Shown one piece after another: positions 25,801-38,949 of a stretch of 64,000 nt of DNA. Numbering within the stretch: position 1 is the stretch's first letter; each line of letters begins with the position of its first letter. The DNA comes from Strix aluco (taxonomy: Eukaryota > Chordata > Aves > Strigiformes > Strigidae), in the NCBI RefSeq assembly GCF_031877795.1, contig NC_133943.1, positions 12,145,001 to 12,209,000 on the forward strand, read 5' to 3'. A program made the translations under genes and the position numbers. The notes under the pieces were generated by a model. It was not told the origin of the DNA, made no database searches, and saw only the letters and a program-made list of their open reading frames with translations.

Positions 25801-28140
25801 CACTGCATCTGCAGTGCTCCCAACCATCGCTGGCTCTGCAGGGGGCAGGCTGTGCCGGAGCCCAAGCCCAACTGCCCATGTAGAGGTGTCTGTGCTCAGT
25901 TTAGCTCATACCACTTAAAAGCAGGGGAATTGTAGCCTACAGCAGTAATTAAGAAGAAAGTGAGGTAGTTCCAGAAATAGCTCTGGTGGTAGTGCAAACC
26001 CAGCCATTGCTGCCTTTATCCTGGTGCAATGGGTCAGAACCAGACTAGACTCTTCAAGGCATGAAGGCTTAGGGGTTTCAGCCTCTTGGCAGGCTTGATG
26101 TCAAGACCCACATCTGAAATTCAAACCATAGAGCTTCGACAAGTTAGAACCCAGCTTCTTTGCCTGTTTATATATGACCAGCACACAAGTTATTTCACTG
26201 CCTTAAGGGAAGTCTCCTTGTGTAGACACTGAATTTATTTCCTTTCTCACCCTTGCTGGCTCTCCCCATGGAAGAAGATAACAGCTCAGCTTCGCAAGGC
26301 AGCTCTGCAGGAAAAGCCATAACCCTCTTCCTCTCCCTGGGGATGGGCAAAGCTTGAGGTGTTGCAGCTGGGTCCAAAACCTGCAGGTGGAAGTTGCATA
26401 GAGGATGCCAAAAATAAACCCACAGACCCCAGCCTGGAGCTGTGTGTGACAAGGGGACTCAGAAAGCCACTTTTTCATCCAGGTTTTCCACTAAAACCAC
26501 AATTTTCCCTGTGCCCTGCTCCAGCAGACCTCATTTGACACGACGTGAACTCAGTGAGGGGGGCACCAGGAAGGAGGCCTCTGTTTCCTAAAATAGCCCT
26601 GACAGGTGCCCTTAATATCCTGGCACCAGTGTGACACCACCGAGTGAGGGCCATTAGAGATCCCGAAATGGATTTCATCTCATTGAGTCTAACCAGATGT
26701 AACCCTGGACCTCTGGGTCACTTTCATTTGTCCGTCTTCTATCAGGCACAGAGACTTGAGATCAGAAACATGCCTGTGCCCACGCGTACACAGCAATCAC
26801 CTCGCTGCTAACACACGCAGCTTTGGGCTGGGGTGACTGTGTGGGGTGTGCCCATCCCAGTGCAGGCACACTGCCCATCCCTCCTGATCAGGCAGCCCTG
26901 GGAAATGCTGGTGTCTGCTTCTGCCTGCAATGGACCAGTCTTGCTGTGTTGCAATCTGTCTTCCCTCTGCCGTTTCTCACAGGGTTTCTGTGCTTTGTCA
27001 GGTCAGGGCTTTTTTTCCTGAATCTCTGATTTCACATCTTCTTTTTAAACTGTCACTAACTAGTAGCAACTTGGCAATTTCACTGTTGTGTTCTCTCCTT
27101 GTTTTTCCGTTCTTAAATTGTGTGGTCAAGCCCTTGTGCTGTCTTACTTAAAGACAAGAAAATAAAGGAATACAATGACAGCTGTCAGTAAAACTATCCT
27201 CATGTTCACCTATAGCTATTGCCCCAGATATGTGCAGTGATTGTATCCTGCTGGCCCTACATGCAAACATGTTCCTCCTTCAGATTTAAGTCTGGACATT
27301 TCCTACAGAGGCTGGGACTCCGTGATGGATGGACAGTGGCAAAACTGCACAGTGCATTGCACTGGGGTTTTGGGGACTTCTTCCCAGCACCGCCAAGAGG
27401 CTGTTGGGAACATCAACTAAATCACCTTGTTCTGCATTTTGTCTTCTGACTTCCTCTGTAAAGGCATGAAGTTCTCTCTAGGATAAGAACCAGGTTTTGT
27501 AATTGTTTTTCTCCCTATCCGAGGGAGCCCTAGGGATGCCATACACAGATAGGTACTTTGCAGTCGTCTGCCTTCACTGGGACCTGTTCTGTCCCCTGTT
27601 CTCCAGCCTGTGGTTTCTGGGCATGGTCATCTCAGCCTGTCAGACCTGCAGGAGCTGCTCTGCTTGTGATGGCCATGGGGGAGAGGGCCCCAGAGATGAC
27701 GGTGAGGTGTGCAATATATCAGTTGTCTGATTAAGCAGGACGATGTGAATCCTTCAGAGACAGAAGTTTTTATTAAAAGGCAAGAGGGTAGTTTTTCGTT
27801 TGCAAAATGACATGGTGTTCCACAAGGCAAAAAAAAAAGACCAGTAACGTAACTGAAAACAATCCACCCAACCTCAAAATGGCAAATCCAATCAAGCTTT
27901 CCTGTTAAATGCAGGCTTTGAAGAACATTGTATTTAATCATTAACAGTGCTGAATCAATATGAATAATCTGAAGCGACTCTGAGCAGCAGGGGCAGTTTA
28001 TGTTTACAAAGAGATTAATATTGATGCAGCCATTGCAAGTGCAGCCCGAGTGTTGCAGAGGCCACTTCTGCCGTGGCCCATACATGGGGGGGTGACAGAG
28101 GACATGGGCCACTGGGGAAGCATCCTCACAGCCTGCCAGC
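22893..28140. other. Intergenic, no gene recognised
   Basis: No homologous exon is seen. The 200-codon minus frame at 27627-28229 continues into the next block and is discussed under rejected items. The segment 26640-26720 vaguely resembles a reverse LINE tail but is too diverged to call. Confidence 0.5.
24738..24761 (+). repeat. Poly-A run of 24
   Basis: There are 24 consecutive A residues, followed shortly by AGAG and an 8-T run. I see no retrotransposon body attached upstream, so this is a simple repeat. Confidence 0.9.
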
Positions 28141-28185
28141 TGGGAGAAAAGTTCACTGAAAATATGTAGGAGGCTGTTCTCTGCC
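28141..28185. repeat. Local duplicated element, copy 1
   Basis: The 32 bp at 28154-28185 (from CACTGAAAATATG to GTTCTCTGCC) match 29494-29525 with one mismatch. The flanking GGGAGA(T)AAAA also matches. Confidence 0.8.
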
Positions 28186-28779
28186 AAATGTAGACCCAGG
28201 CTGTTTTGTTGTGTAGGAGAACCCAACACACAGGTTGTTTTCTATTCCTCTTCCTGCTGCTACTCTAGCTGATAACAGACATCACATTCCTGCCACCATC
28301 CAGGACCAAATGATGCTCTCCTTACCCCTCTGCAGGCTCAGCTCCCAAAATCAGGTGGTTACCTCACCTGGACCTGCTGCCCACCCCATGTTGGCAAGGA
28401 GATAACTCATGGCAGACTTTGATCAGCTGACTTGTCCTGGTGGGACTGGGCAATGCGCAAGATGACAAGTTTACTCTCACAAATTAACTTGCATTTAGGT
28501 TTAGAGTATCCCAACTGCGTTCAGCCCTATCTTTTCACTGACAAAAGGCAAGTCCCAGGGCATTAGAGTGATGCTATCTGCCTTGAATCATTTGGTAGAG
28601 AGCAGTGGTGGGTGGGTGTTGGTGTGTGAATCACAGGACTCATAATTGCAGCCCTGGCTTAACAGGCAACTGCTTAAGTTTTTGTTTAGTTTTGTTTGCT
28701 GTCCTATTTTTGCTTTTGCCTGGCCATTTGACAGTGGTTATTCATTAGAGAGGTTTTTATTTGGACATTTTGAGAGGCC

Positions 28780-29110
28780 TGTTGCCTTTGGCTCTGGGGT
28801 GCCAATAATTTTTTAATGAATTCACTTGAATTTCCCCCAGATGGAAAATGAACAAAAGAGCTGGAGGAGAGGGTATGATTTCCAGTTTCTGGGAGCGCTT
28901 TACAAACAACTCAGATGATTAAAAAGGCAAGGGTGCTCTTTTAATAACAGGTTTTGTCAGGATTCAGCCAATTAATTTCAAAGAAAAATGAGCCATTTTG
29001 TTAAAGCAGCCACTTGAGCTTCCTTCTCTGTTCAGTTTCTCTTTGGCTTCACCATGTCTTATGGCTTCATTGGCTAATGCGAAGGGTATTAATGTGGGGA
29101 GCAGAAGAGC
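28780..29110. promoter_or_regulatory. AT-rich candidate conserved non-coding element
   Basis: The block has few stops for chance complexity and is rich in ATTA/TTAAT cores: AATAATTTTTTAATGAATTC, CAGATGATTAAAAAGG, GCCAATTAATTTCAAAG and GGGTATTAATGTGG. There are no repeats or CpGs. This texture is common in vertebrate enhancers; conservation was not tested. Confidence 0.3.
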
Positions 29111-29479
29111 CCTCCAATTCCCATGCGGGCTTTGCGGGGGAACGGCTGTCGTTACTGCCATGCCACAGCCTGCCAGCTCCTCCTTCCCGCGGGGCAGCTT
29201 TTGTGAGTGTGTTTTGGTAATGCATGTAAGTAGACAAAGAGATGCCTCAACAGAGGGCTGATGTGGGTGACTGCTGAGATCAAGAGCTCACCTTGGTGCT
29301 CCTGCAAGGAAAGCGTGGCTCAGCCCTCCCCGGTGACAGCCACCACCCAAGCCATGACCCCGCTGGCAGACCACAACAGGTGTCATTGGCATCTCTCCCT
29401 GGGCTGAAGAAGCATCGCCCACCATCCACGGGGAGATGGTTGCACTGGTGGAAGAAGGTTCAGCTATGGAATAACCAAA

Positions 29480-29525
29480 GGGGAGATAAAATGCACTGAA
29501 AATATGGAGGAGGCTGTTCTCTGCC
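29480..29525. repeat. Local duplicated element, copy 2
   Basis: Direct repeat of 28141-28185, about 1.34 kb away, same orientation. It starts GGGAGATAAAATG and shares the CACTGAAAATATG core and GGAGGCTGTTCTCTGCC end. Confidence 0.8.
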
Positions 29526-32500
29526 CAACTGGCAGCACTCCCTGCCTGCACCCCACGGATGCGGGTATCAGCAGCCATGGCTGTGCCAGGTGCCATGTTC
29601 TGATGTGAGCAGTTTAAGCTGTTGATGACTTCCAAGAGTTTTCCACCACAGTCCCCAGATCCCTTCCCACTCTAATGTGGTGCATGGCTACGGCGTTACC
29701 CTGCTGCCTCACAGTACACAGGAACCAGAGCCAACTGTCTTCTGTCCTGACTTCTGTGATTTCTTTGATTTCCTTTCCTTTGCACAGTTCCTTCCCCTCA
29801 GCATTTCAGACTTGGAAAAAAACCACCAAAAAACATGTTGCCTGATAAAAAGAATAAAATAAATAAATAATAAATCTTACTCAACAACATTAACTTGACG
29901 CAGCTTGGGCAAATTCATTCTCCCACACAGACATCTCCCAGCCAGCCACTGTCAATGCTGAGAGTGAAGATGGATTTGTTCAAAAAACCCTCTCAGAAAA
30001 TATGTTGGTTTATTTCTGAGGATTGAAATGAGCTCACTTTTTATACTGTTTTTCAAATTCTTTATCTGTATTTTTCCAAATGCCTTACCTCCTAAAATTA
30101 ACCAACGTGTTACAATACAGGAAGTCAAGTTTGGGTTTAGCTAGCACTTCCTGGTGTTTCTATTCCTGAAAAAAAGGTATCAGAAATGAAAAAGAAAGTG
30201 CCTTTTAGCAAATCGTTAACATAAAAATGATTGGTGACTTGAAAATAGTGGTCTAATCATGTATCTTTTGTGAAAATAGAATATTTTGGTGGCCTTTCTC
30301 CAATCTGAAATAGTTAAAAGCAGTATTGATCTGGGAGGACAAAAAAATAAAAGAAGTCTAAATGACAATTGGCAGCTATTTGAAATAAAACTTTTCTAGC
30401 TCTCTAATCTCACAATCTGCAATCATACAAGTAAGCTTCATTAACTGAGGGAAAAAGAAATAAAACGTAGAGCTTCAAAGAGAAAGTTAATAGACTAATC
30501 AAAATGTGTGCCTCTATACTGGTTTCTGGGTTTATAAAATAAAATAAATGACAAAAGGAGAACATTTACAAACCTTGCATTTTTCTGATTGTCAGGGAGG
30601 TGTTAAAGACTCACTTTACAGAAACAAAAGGAGGTCTATCAATTTAGCACACTAAAGAGAAGCTTATAGAGGTGTTTTCCATTGCCTGCAGTTAGATATT
30701 CTGCAACTTTACCTTTCCTCTGCGTACCCAACTGCATGGATGCAGTGCAGTCCCAGATATCAGGGCATTTCCCTATGTCCCTGTTATCATCACAGCTTTT
30801 GGCATGTCTCCTAGCCCTCGGTGCTCCGGTTAGGATGCTGCCCTGCTTTTCCAGCAGGCACTGCTCATGGAGACTATGTGTAGCATCCCATATGTCAAAG
30901 TCCTTCGCAATGCAGTCAGCAAAACCTGATGCTCTCTTTGCAAGTTCCTTTGCATGGGCATTGTAGAACATAAATGTATGTGAATGACAACATCTTTGGT
31001 GCTAAAAGCCTACAGAACGGTTGTCCACCTCCTCCTGGTCTTTCTCAGGAAGGTGGTGGTGTGTTGGCACACCACGGTGGTCAGTCCCAGTGCCCGAGTG
31101 CCCCCAGCTTTGCAGCAACGGGTCCATGTTGCCCAGGGTCGCCTGCCACTGGGCAGCGGTTCTGGCCCAGGGATTCATCTGGACATCTGTCCATCACACG
31201 GTGCTCCTCTCCAGTCCCTTCTCCTTCCAGGATGCTGGGCAGATACCCCAGCCGGTAGGCACGGCCCTGAGCAGAGCCCCTCTCCTGGCTGAGAGTGCGT
31301 GTCTCTCCTCTGTGTTCATTAACACTTCACATGGTGCCCAGCCTGACAAAGGTTTCTGAGCCAATACTGCTCACAAGAACCCTGTTGTGACTCACTCACC
31401 ACCTAGAGCTGGGACGTCAGCAATTGCATTAATTTCATTAGTAGCTACCACAGGCTTTCAAGAGCCATTTGTGCACTGCACATGCCACAGTGGCCGCACA
31501 GCCATCTGGCTGAGCCTCAGCCTGCAGCCTGTCTCCCCGTGAGAAGTGTGACAGGGTGAGAATGACGAACTCTCCATGCTGTGACCTTGGCATCGTGCAG
31601 GGTAACACAGAGGAAATTTCCTTGCAAAAAAGAAATTAAAATTAACCATGCCTGTTCTCTCCTGCCACACTGGCAGTGGCACCTGGGGTCTCAATACACA
31701 GCTGGTGAGATTGGTAAGAAATCAGGCACAAGAAAGAAAGGGAGAGAATGAGCACGGACAATAAGGACACCTGCAGTAGGGAGAAGGAGCAGGGAGCCTG
31801 GGTGGCCTCCCAGAGACGAGGCACCAAGCCCACTCCCAGTTTTGGCTTAGTTTCCCTTGGTCCCTGACCAACCACCCACTCTTGCCCTCTCCAGTTTGTT
31901 GCACACCCAGAGAGGCGCCAGGGCTGGGAAACACCAGAGCATCTCAGCAATGCATACCCAGGAGCTGGGGGTGCCAGCCTGGGGCAGGACAGCGGTGCTC
32001 AAAACTTCTCCCCTGCACACAGCAGACAGCAAATAAGCAGAATATTGCATTCAGTAGGTCCTGCCTGAAGATAAAACTGCTGGTTAGTTTGCCCTGTAAT
32101 CTGCACCTTGTTTAGAGGCTGTCAACAGACCGCTGGTCCGACCGCCCTGTTCCTGCTGCCCTCCCCTTTTTATACTTGTTGGTTAAATAAATGTCTATTT
32201 TTGTGCTGAGCTTCTGCTTGTTCACCACGTACTCGCAGGGAAATGAAGAGCTGTGTTTATACCAAATGGGTTTATTGAAGTATCAGAGAGCACAAATCAA
32301 TTTACAAATGAAATTATATGGTACCCCAGGAATCAAAACTGACAAACACAGAGATTTGCTGTTAAATTAATAGCAAGCCAAGATAAAAGGCAATGCAGAC
32401 CATAAAATTAGTCAGGTACAATATACTCCCTAAAATTTAGAGCTCACAGGCACACTTCTCAATTTCAGAACTAAATAACCAGCAGAGAGGGTTTAAAAAT

Positions 32501-35500
32501 TCATATTGCAGGCCACATGGCAAAGCAAATTCCAGAAAGCACTGTATGCATTTTGCAATGGAGAACTTGCTTCTGCCTTCCCTTGTGCTCTGCGAGCCTG
32601 GGACAGCACCGATGTGCACACTGCCCATGGCATTGGCTGCAGAAGGAGAGCACTGGTAGAACTTCTACAACGAGTTCTTTCACTTTTCAAATTGGTTTGG
32701 GCAGAGGCAAATTCAGCACTGCCTGCCCTGCCTCTTGGGCAGAGCCTGAGGACCTCCTCATGTCCTCCAGTGACGGTGGGACTAAGAGTTGGTGCTTCCC
32801 TGGCTGGTTGTGGTATGGGGCTGAGAGTGTGCATCACTGCAGAGCTGGGGAAATGCCATTTGTTTGGTAAATAACTTAATAGAAGAGATCAAGCTGGCAG
32901 AGAGGGCCCATGGCAAAACAGGAGCAGAGCAGTCATCACCCACCGCATGAGTAACAGGCATCTCGGCTTCCCCAGGGCAGCATAACCCAGCTCCAGTGAC
33001 GTAAAAATGATGTAATGCTGGAAATCACCCTCAAAGGCTGGAGGATAGACCCCAGGCAGTCAGGGTGTGCCAGCACGGGACACTCTCTGGAGATGGTCCC
33101 TTTGCCCTGCTCTGCAGTGAGGAGGGTCCCTGCTGAAAGCCGGGGCCGTGGCACGCTGCTGACAGTCACCCTTGGACAGGAGGTGCCCTCTGGGCACGGT
33201 GCAGCAGTGAGGCACTGTGCTAAGCGTATTTTTCCACTAATAGAGCTGTCCTGACGTGGCAGAAGCATCTGCCTGTGCTCCCTGTTCATCCTGAACGACA
33301 GGAACAAGATGCCCAAACTGTGGCTTTCACAAAGGGCAGCACCTTGGGCTTTGCTTTCTGAGTTCATTTGACATTTTCACATGTTTTGGAGGGCTTCTGT
33401 GACTTCTGCTGCTTGCTCTTCTGTCCTCTAATTAACTAACGAGACATATGATGAAGCCATGACATGCATAAGAAATGACAGGGCCACCAAGTGTTTCAGT
33501 GAGGCATTCCCCTCGGGCACCCTGCAAAGCAGCAGGCGTGGGGGCAAGCTTTGAGACATAACATGCTAATACACATCGAAATATAAGCACTTTTTAAAGT
33601 GAGAATAAGTCATGCCTCGAAAGAGAATTAAGGCTCCTTAATCCCAGGGTCCTCCTGCCTCCCTGAGTGCCCAGCACTGCAAGACATCGGCAGGAGGGGT
33701 GGGAGAAGATCACTGGCTTCTCTGGGAGTCTGCCTCTGTTCAAGGCAGCATGACACATACTTTTTAAAAACTGCCATAGAGTTATGGAGAGTGCTCATAT
33801 CTCGAGGATGTGGGCTGAAACTCTCCTGGAATGTTCCAGGCTTTGAGCTAATAAATCTATTATACATAAATTAAGTTATAGGTATCTAATGTTAATCTCT
33901 TTGGTTTTCATTGCCTTTTGTTTATGAAACTAAATACAATGATACATAATAATAATAAAAGATTGGCTGACAAGCAGGAAATCAATCCATGTCTCCTGGG
34001 AAGTCACTGAGTATCAGTCATTTTTAAAGATCTGTTGTTTTTTTATAAACATGCAATTATTGTCTTACCAAAACTGAATTAACAACTTCAGCTGATGTAT
34101 GCCTGTATGTAAAGCAGCTCTGGCGGGTGGCAGTGATATCTACAGGCTCCAGCTTGGGCTGGAAGAGGTCCAGGGCCACCCAGCACAGCCCTGCTTTGGA
34201 GCAGCCGGTGCTCCTTGCCATGGTAACTCCTTTCTGCCTGACCACGTGCAGCCTTTCCACCTGCCCACCCCAGCTCGTGTTTTTCTCAGGCAGCCTCTGG
34301 GTTTAGATTCTGTCCCTCACACACCCATCCTCTGGGCCAGCCCACTGGGTGCAGATCCCAGCCTTCCCATGAAGGCCTGCCTGTACCCTAAAAAAATGCA
34401 GAAAATGCAGAATAGCCTCTTCAGATCGAAGCTTTCAGTATTGATCTTGTGGAAGAGAACAAATTAAGCAGACAGAAGGCTATCCCAGGACCTGCCCATC
34501 TGAATGTTTCATTTCATGATGAACCAAGTAAGCCAATGGCCCGATATTTTTCGTGCTGCTCCCGCAGCCGCTGTCCGGGATGGCAAAGGTGGCTAAGGCA
34601 CGGACATGCCAGCACTGCTCCAGCAGCAGACAGAGCAGCTGAGGGACTGGGGGAAATCTCTCACAGACTCGAATTTCCCAGATTGGGTTTAAAAATCTAT
34701 TTCATGATTTCTTTGGTGGTCTCAGACTGCTCAGATGTGATGAATCTGCAGGGACGGGAAGTACAGCCATGGCCAGGCTTGTTCACAGGTCACTGACCAA
34801 TGAGTTTGTGGCTACTTGTGGCATGTCCCTGGAAGCTGCGATCACAGCCCTACAAGCCTGGCATGGCCAATCTGTCACAGAACACGAGCCAAGAAACCAG
34901 TGTACGGACTGTCCTTTGCCCTCTGAAACTATCCCTGTGCATATCCCCACCAGCAATCCTCTCTCCGTATCCTGTTTCTCCTCTGCTGCCTCCTCTGTAC
35001 CCTGAGTCCAACATCCTCAGCCAGCTCTTCCCAGCACTGAGCAACACTCCCACCCATAAAGAGCAGCTGAAGGAGATGCTGGCTGCCCACCCCGAGAGAG
35101 ACCCGGGCTGGCTCCTGGTGCTGAGCTCCCACGCAGCTGCAGTTGCACGCTCAGACTCACCAACTGTACCCAGACTTGCTTTGCTCCTTGGCTGTCTGAA
35201 TGTGCCTGTGGCTGATGCTTCCCTTGTGTCAGAACTTATTTCTGTTCTTCTAAAAATGTGAAGCAGCTTTAGCCATCTTTGTAAGCACAAAGTAGGGATT
35301 TGTACCCAGGTATCTCTCTTGTTGCTTCCCCTGGTGCTTTTTCATCTGCTCTTGTAAAGCCTTCCCTTGTACTTTGTCTTACATGAGATTGTAAAAGCTT
35401 CAGGACAAGGGCTGAGTTTTGCAGTATAAGCACATCATCTTGCCTAACTAAAGGCAGCCAGAAAAGGGTCATGTTTATTAACCAGTGGAACTGAACATTA

Positions 35501-35689
35501 AACCCATTTCTTAATACATGGGAGCAGTATCAAAATCAGTGAGTGTGATGCCAATCTGAACTACAAAATTCAGACAGTTTTAGAGATGATTTCTCTCTCC
35601 TCTCCTTAAAAAACTCCCTCAGCACATATATGATACTCTCAAATCTTGCCAAGGTGCACTCTATATGCAAGAAAATAAAAAGGGTCTAG
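29526..35689. other. Intergenic; AT-rich 29850-30660, otherwise featureless
   Basis: The first kilobase is clearly AT-rich with A-runs. A 154-codon plus frame at 34800-35261 is Ser/Pro/Leu-rich and unrecognised. Another AT-rich stretch lies at 33830-34090. Confidence 0.5.
29852..29875. repeat. (AAAT)n short microsatellite
   Basis: GAATAAAATAAATAAATAAT and the following TAAAT, at the start of an AT-rich interval. Confidence 0.75.
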
Positions 35690-36060
35690 CAACCTGGATT
35701 TGCGGTGACAGATTAAAGAAACCCAATCTATTTTCTTTGAAAAAGAGAAGACAGATGGGTAACTTGATTACAGACTACAAATGCCAGCTTGGAAAAAGCT
35801 TTGTGATAAGGTCTTCAGCTGAGTAGCAGAAGACAAAGGCAGATCCAGAGCCTGGAAATCAAAATTAGACGAATTCAGAATAGGAAGCAGAGTAAGAAAT
35901 AGCAGAACAGCATGCACAGGGATGGAGTGATTCACTGTTACTTGCAGGTTTTGAAAAACAGGACTGGATGTCTTTCTAAAAGGTTAAACCAGGACATCTA
36001 GGGCCAATAGTGAAACATGCTATTGTCCTGGGGAGCCCAGAAAGATAACTTTCATAATTA
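35690..36060 (+). mobile_element. Ancient CR1/L3-type LINE, 3' portion
   Basis: The interval follows in order the old amniote LINE 3' region: TTGAAAAAGAGAAGACAGAT, GTAACTTGATTACAGACTAC, AAATTAGACGAATTCAGAAT, a 'gtgattcactgttac' segment and GACTGGATGTCTTTCTAAAA. It is heavily diverged and has no coding capacity. The family is recognised from memory of turtle and crocodile copies; the exact subfamily is not assignable here. Confidence 0.7.
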
Positions 36061-36635
36061 ACGTTGATTCAAAACAAGGAAAGATTTGAGATTTTAAAAG
36101 TTACAGTAGGGGAAATAGCTGAGGCCGTAATCCAGCCATTGTTGGAGTATCACCTGCTTTCAAGACCTTTGAAAACTCCACCCTGCAGCAGGGAAGCACC
36201 ATGGCTCAGCCACAGTGTGATGGACAGCCTGCACATGCCCTGTCCACAGCAGACCGGAGCCTGCCAGCCTGAAGAACACCTCCTGAGGCAGCTGTACCTT
36301 ATTTTGGGCTGCGGTTCAGTCACTGCCGCTTTCATCTCCATAACAAAGCCCATCTCTAACCATACTAGGACACAAATGTGCATAAATCACAGCATGCATC
36401 CAAGCACACATTACAGTGCTTCAAGGCTGGCCCTTGCTTGCTCACAGGGTGAGGCTATGAGCTACTTAACACCGGGAAGGTGCACCCAGTGGGAGGCCAG
36501 GCAGGGACACAGAGCCCCTCCAACCAGCCTCTGACCCTCAGGACCTGCCAGCCACTCTCCAAGGTCAAGGAGACAAGTGTCTGGGCTCAGTGGGAGCAGA
36601 GGAGCTTCTCAAGCCTTGCTGGATGAGCCTTCTGA

Positions 36636-36677
36636 AGTCCAGAAGGGTAATTTTTTTGAGGTCCAGAAGGGTAATTT
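36636..36677. repeat. Tandem duplication, 24-bp unit
   Basis: GTCCAGAAGGGTAATTT occurs at 36637-36653 and 36661-36677, separated by a short T-rich joint. Confidence 0.9.
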
Positions 36678-37965
36678 AAGTGTTTACACAATCTCAGTGT
36701 CAGAACCTGATAATGATTATAATTTACTGCAGTCTAATTGTACAAGAAGCTACCCTGGAGGTGACTTGACTTGAGGTGTCCCTTAGCTGAGTAAATCCAG
36801 GTTAATTAATGCTTCTTAAAAGAGAAAGAGACAAGGCCGGCTGCATGCTACATTCCCAAGTGAGTTGTGTGTTAGCTCATCTCTGCATCTACAGGCCACT
36901 GTGGACTGAGATCAGCCGACTTCTCTCACTACAAGAAACCCAGGGTGATGAGGAAGTCACTACAGCTCTGTCCCCTGTCATTCACCATGCGGCCTCTCCT
37001 AGGCAGACACCAACACCCAGACGCAGGTGACACTGAGGGCAGCTACCTGCAGCCTTCTCAAAGTGACTTGTGCTGCACCTTTCCCCCACTGAAGCACCAC
37101 TGGAGAGATGTCCAAGGGATCCTTCATCCCAAAGGATAGCTGCAAAGCATCTCCTCACTAAGGACATTCCATCTTGCTTGCCGTTGATTTTAAGCCAGCA
37201 TCTCTCTCCATATACCATCTCTTCCTCCTCTTCTGCTGCTTGTGAGCAAGATGGAGCAGAGCAGGAACATTACCTGCTCCAAAGCCCAGTGTGAATGGGC
37301 TACTGGTGAGCTGAGCAGCTCAGTGTATGTCTCCCAGGCAGCTCCCCACCATGACAGGTACAGATGGCCTTTGCTCCCTGGGCTGGGGAAGGGATGTCCG
37401 GAAAGGGTTGTGGTGGCAGGTAGATGCATGCCAGAGCAATGCTTCAAATCTCCACAGCTCCCAGGAGTGAAGAGTGACTCCAGTTCCCCTTCTCTGCTGC
37501 CTTCTTCCTCTTCCTCTTGCACAGATACTGGACAGCACTGCTCTGCACACCAGGCCAGCTGTGAGCTTTTTAGGAAAGTGACACCCAAAACAAGGCAGAG
37601 AAACCAGATGTAGGGCAAAGAGCTGGACCGCCAGGAGATGGAGGGGACCTCCAGGAAAGCCTGGTGCCTGGGGAAGGGAGTAAAGGCACTGTTTACAATA
37701 GCAGCTGGCCCAGCCACTTGCCTTTGTCCTGATCATGGTTCATGTTTATATTTTGCTTCAGCCAAGGCCTCTCACCCTTGTTTGAAGGCAAGGGAAGGGA
37801 AAGGGCTCGTTTCCCTCAATCACACAGGAATGGCAACTACGGTTTGGCAGGTGATGTGTTCAGGATGCCTGCGAGAGCAGAGCTGTGTCTGTGAGGCTGC
37901 TCAGGGTAATGGCCTTTAGCCTGGAGAGCAGGAAATATTAATGAGCTGTTAATTATTCCCAAGCT

Positions 37966-37983
37966 TCTCTCTCTCTCTCTCTC
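37966..37983. repeat. (TC)9 microsatellite
   Basis: Perfect dinucleotide run followed by ATACACACC. Confidence 0.85.
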
Positions 37984-38949
37984 ATACACACCCCCTGCAC
38001 ATATGTACTCACACAGGACAGTGTTGGCAACATCTCAGCCAACTGAAAATGTGCAGTTGTCTGTTATTTTCTCTCTTCCCTGTGGTCCAAATCTCCCAGA
38101 CCCACCTCCCATCATATTCACCTGCCATCTGAGCATCTTAATCTCCTTGTCCTTTGCAGAGAAGCTATGAATGCTTCCCCTTCCCTGAAGGTCAGGCAGT
38201 ACAATTCCCTTGGAATGTCCAGGGAATGGGTATTTACACAGTGACCCTTGCTTTGCGCACTTGTTCCAGAATGCCAGGAGGCTGGTGAGGGGTCAGAACA
38301 GTGCTGCCCAAGCCAGGCTTCACCCTGCTCTCAGCTGTTCATACCCAACCCTGAAACCTCTGAGTCTCCTGTAGTCCTGGGAAGAGCCAGATACTGGCCA
38401 TTTCAGATCGCCAAATCAAGCAAATCCAGGCCACCACAGTAGCACACATGGCAGATACGTGGCTGGGGTATAGGAAACAGCACCTGCAGCTTCCTCAGTG
38501 CCTTGCCCTGGACCAAGCACTGAAGTTGCCAAAGGTGCACTAGCAGCTGCCCCATGGCTCATTAGGATGCTCACGCGTTAAAGGCAGTACCTGGGACTGT
38601 AGAGACTGGCAGGGACTGATACTTCCAGGCATCATTGGAGGACCTGGAGCAGGAGGTGATGAGTGAAACAGGGGTTTGTGCCATGTGCTGGACCAGCACA
38701 AGCTTTCTGTGGCAAGTACCAGGCACAGGCAGAGAGATTGTCTTAGCCGGGCACCCACAGCCAAGCAACAGCTTCTGCCTCTCAGCAGGGCTTAGTGAGT
38801 GGCTCCAGAGTCACATGCATGTAGTCATGTCATCCTGAGAGCAGAGCTGGCCAAAAGCACGGAGTGCCCACAGCCGTGCCATGCTGCTTCCCTGCTTCTT
38901 AGGCTGAAGCACTAACGGGGTTCAGAGACAAGCTGGCTCCTGCAGGCAC

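Larger units (their letters stand above)
36061..38949. other. Intergenic, no gene recognised
   Basis: Only chance frames and the simple repeats listed separately are present. Confidence 0.55.

Noticed and set aside
27627-28229. 200-codon minus-strand frame
   Set aside because: It crosses a 10-A run and half of a local repeat, has no recognised domain, and a frame of this length is plausible by chance in 46 kb searched in six frames.
34800-35261. 154-codon plus-strand frame with a helical-looking stretch
   Set aside because: No homologue comes to mind, and a second overlapping frame is equally open; treated as chance.
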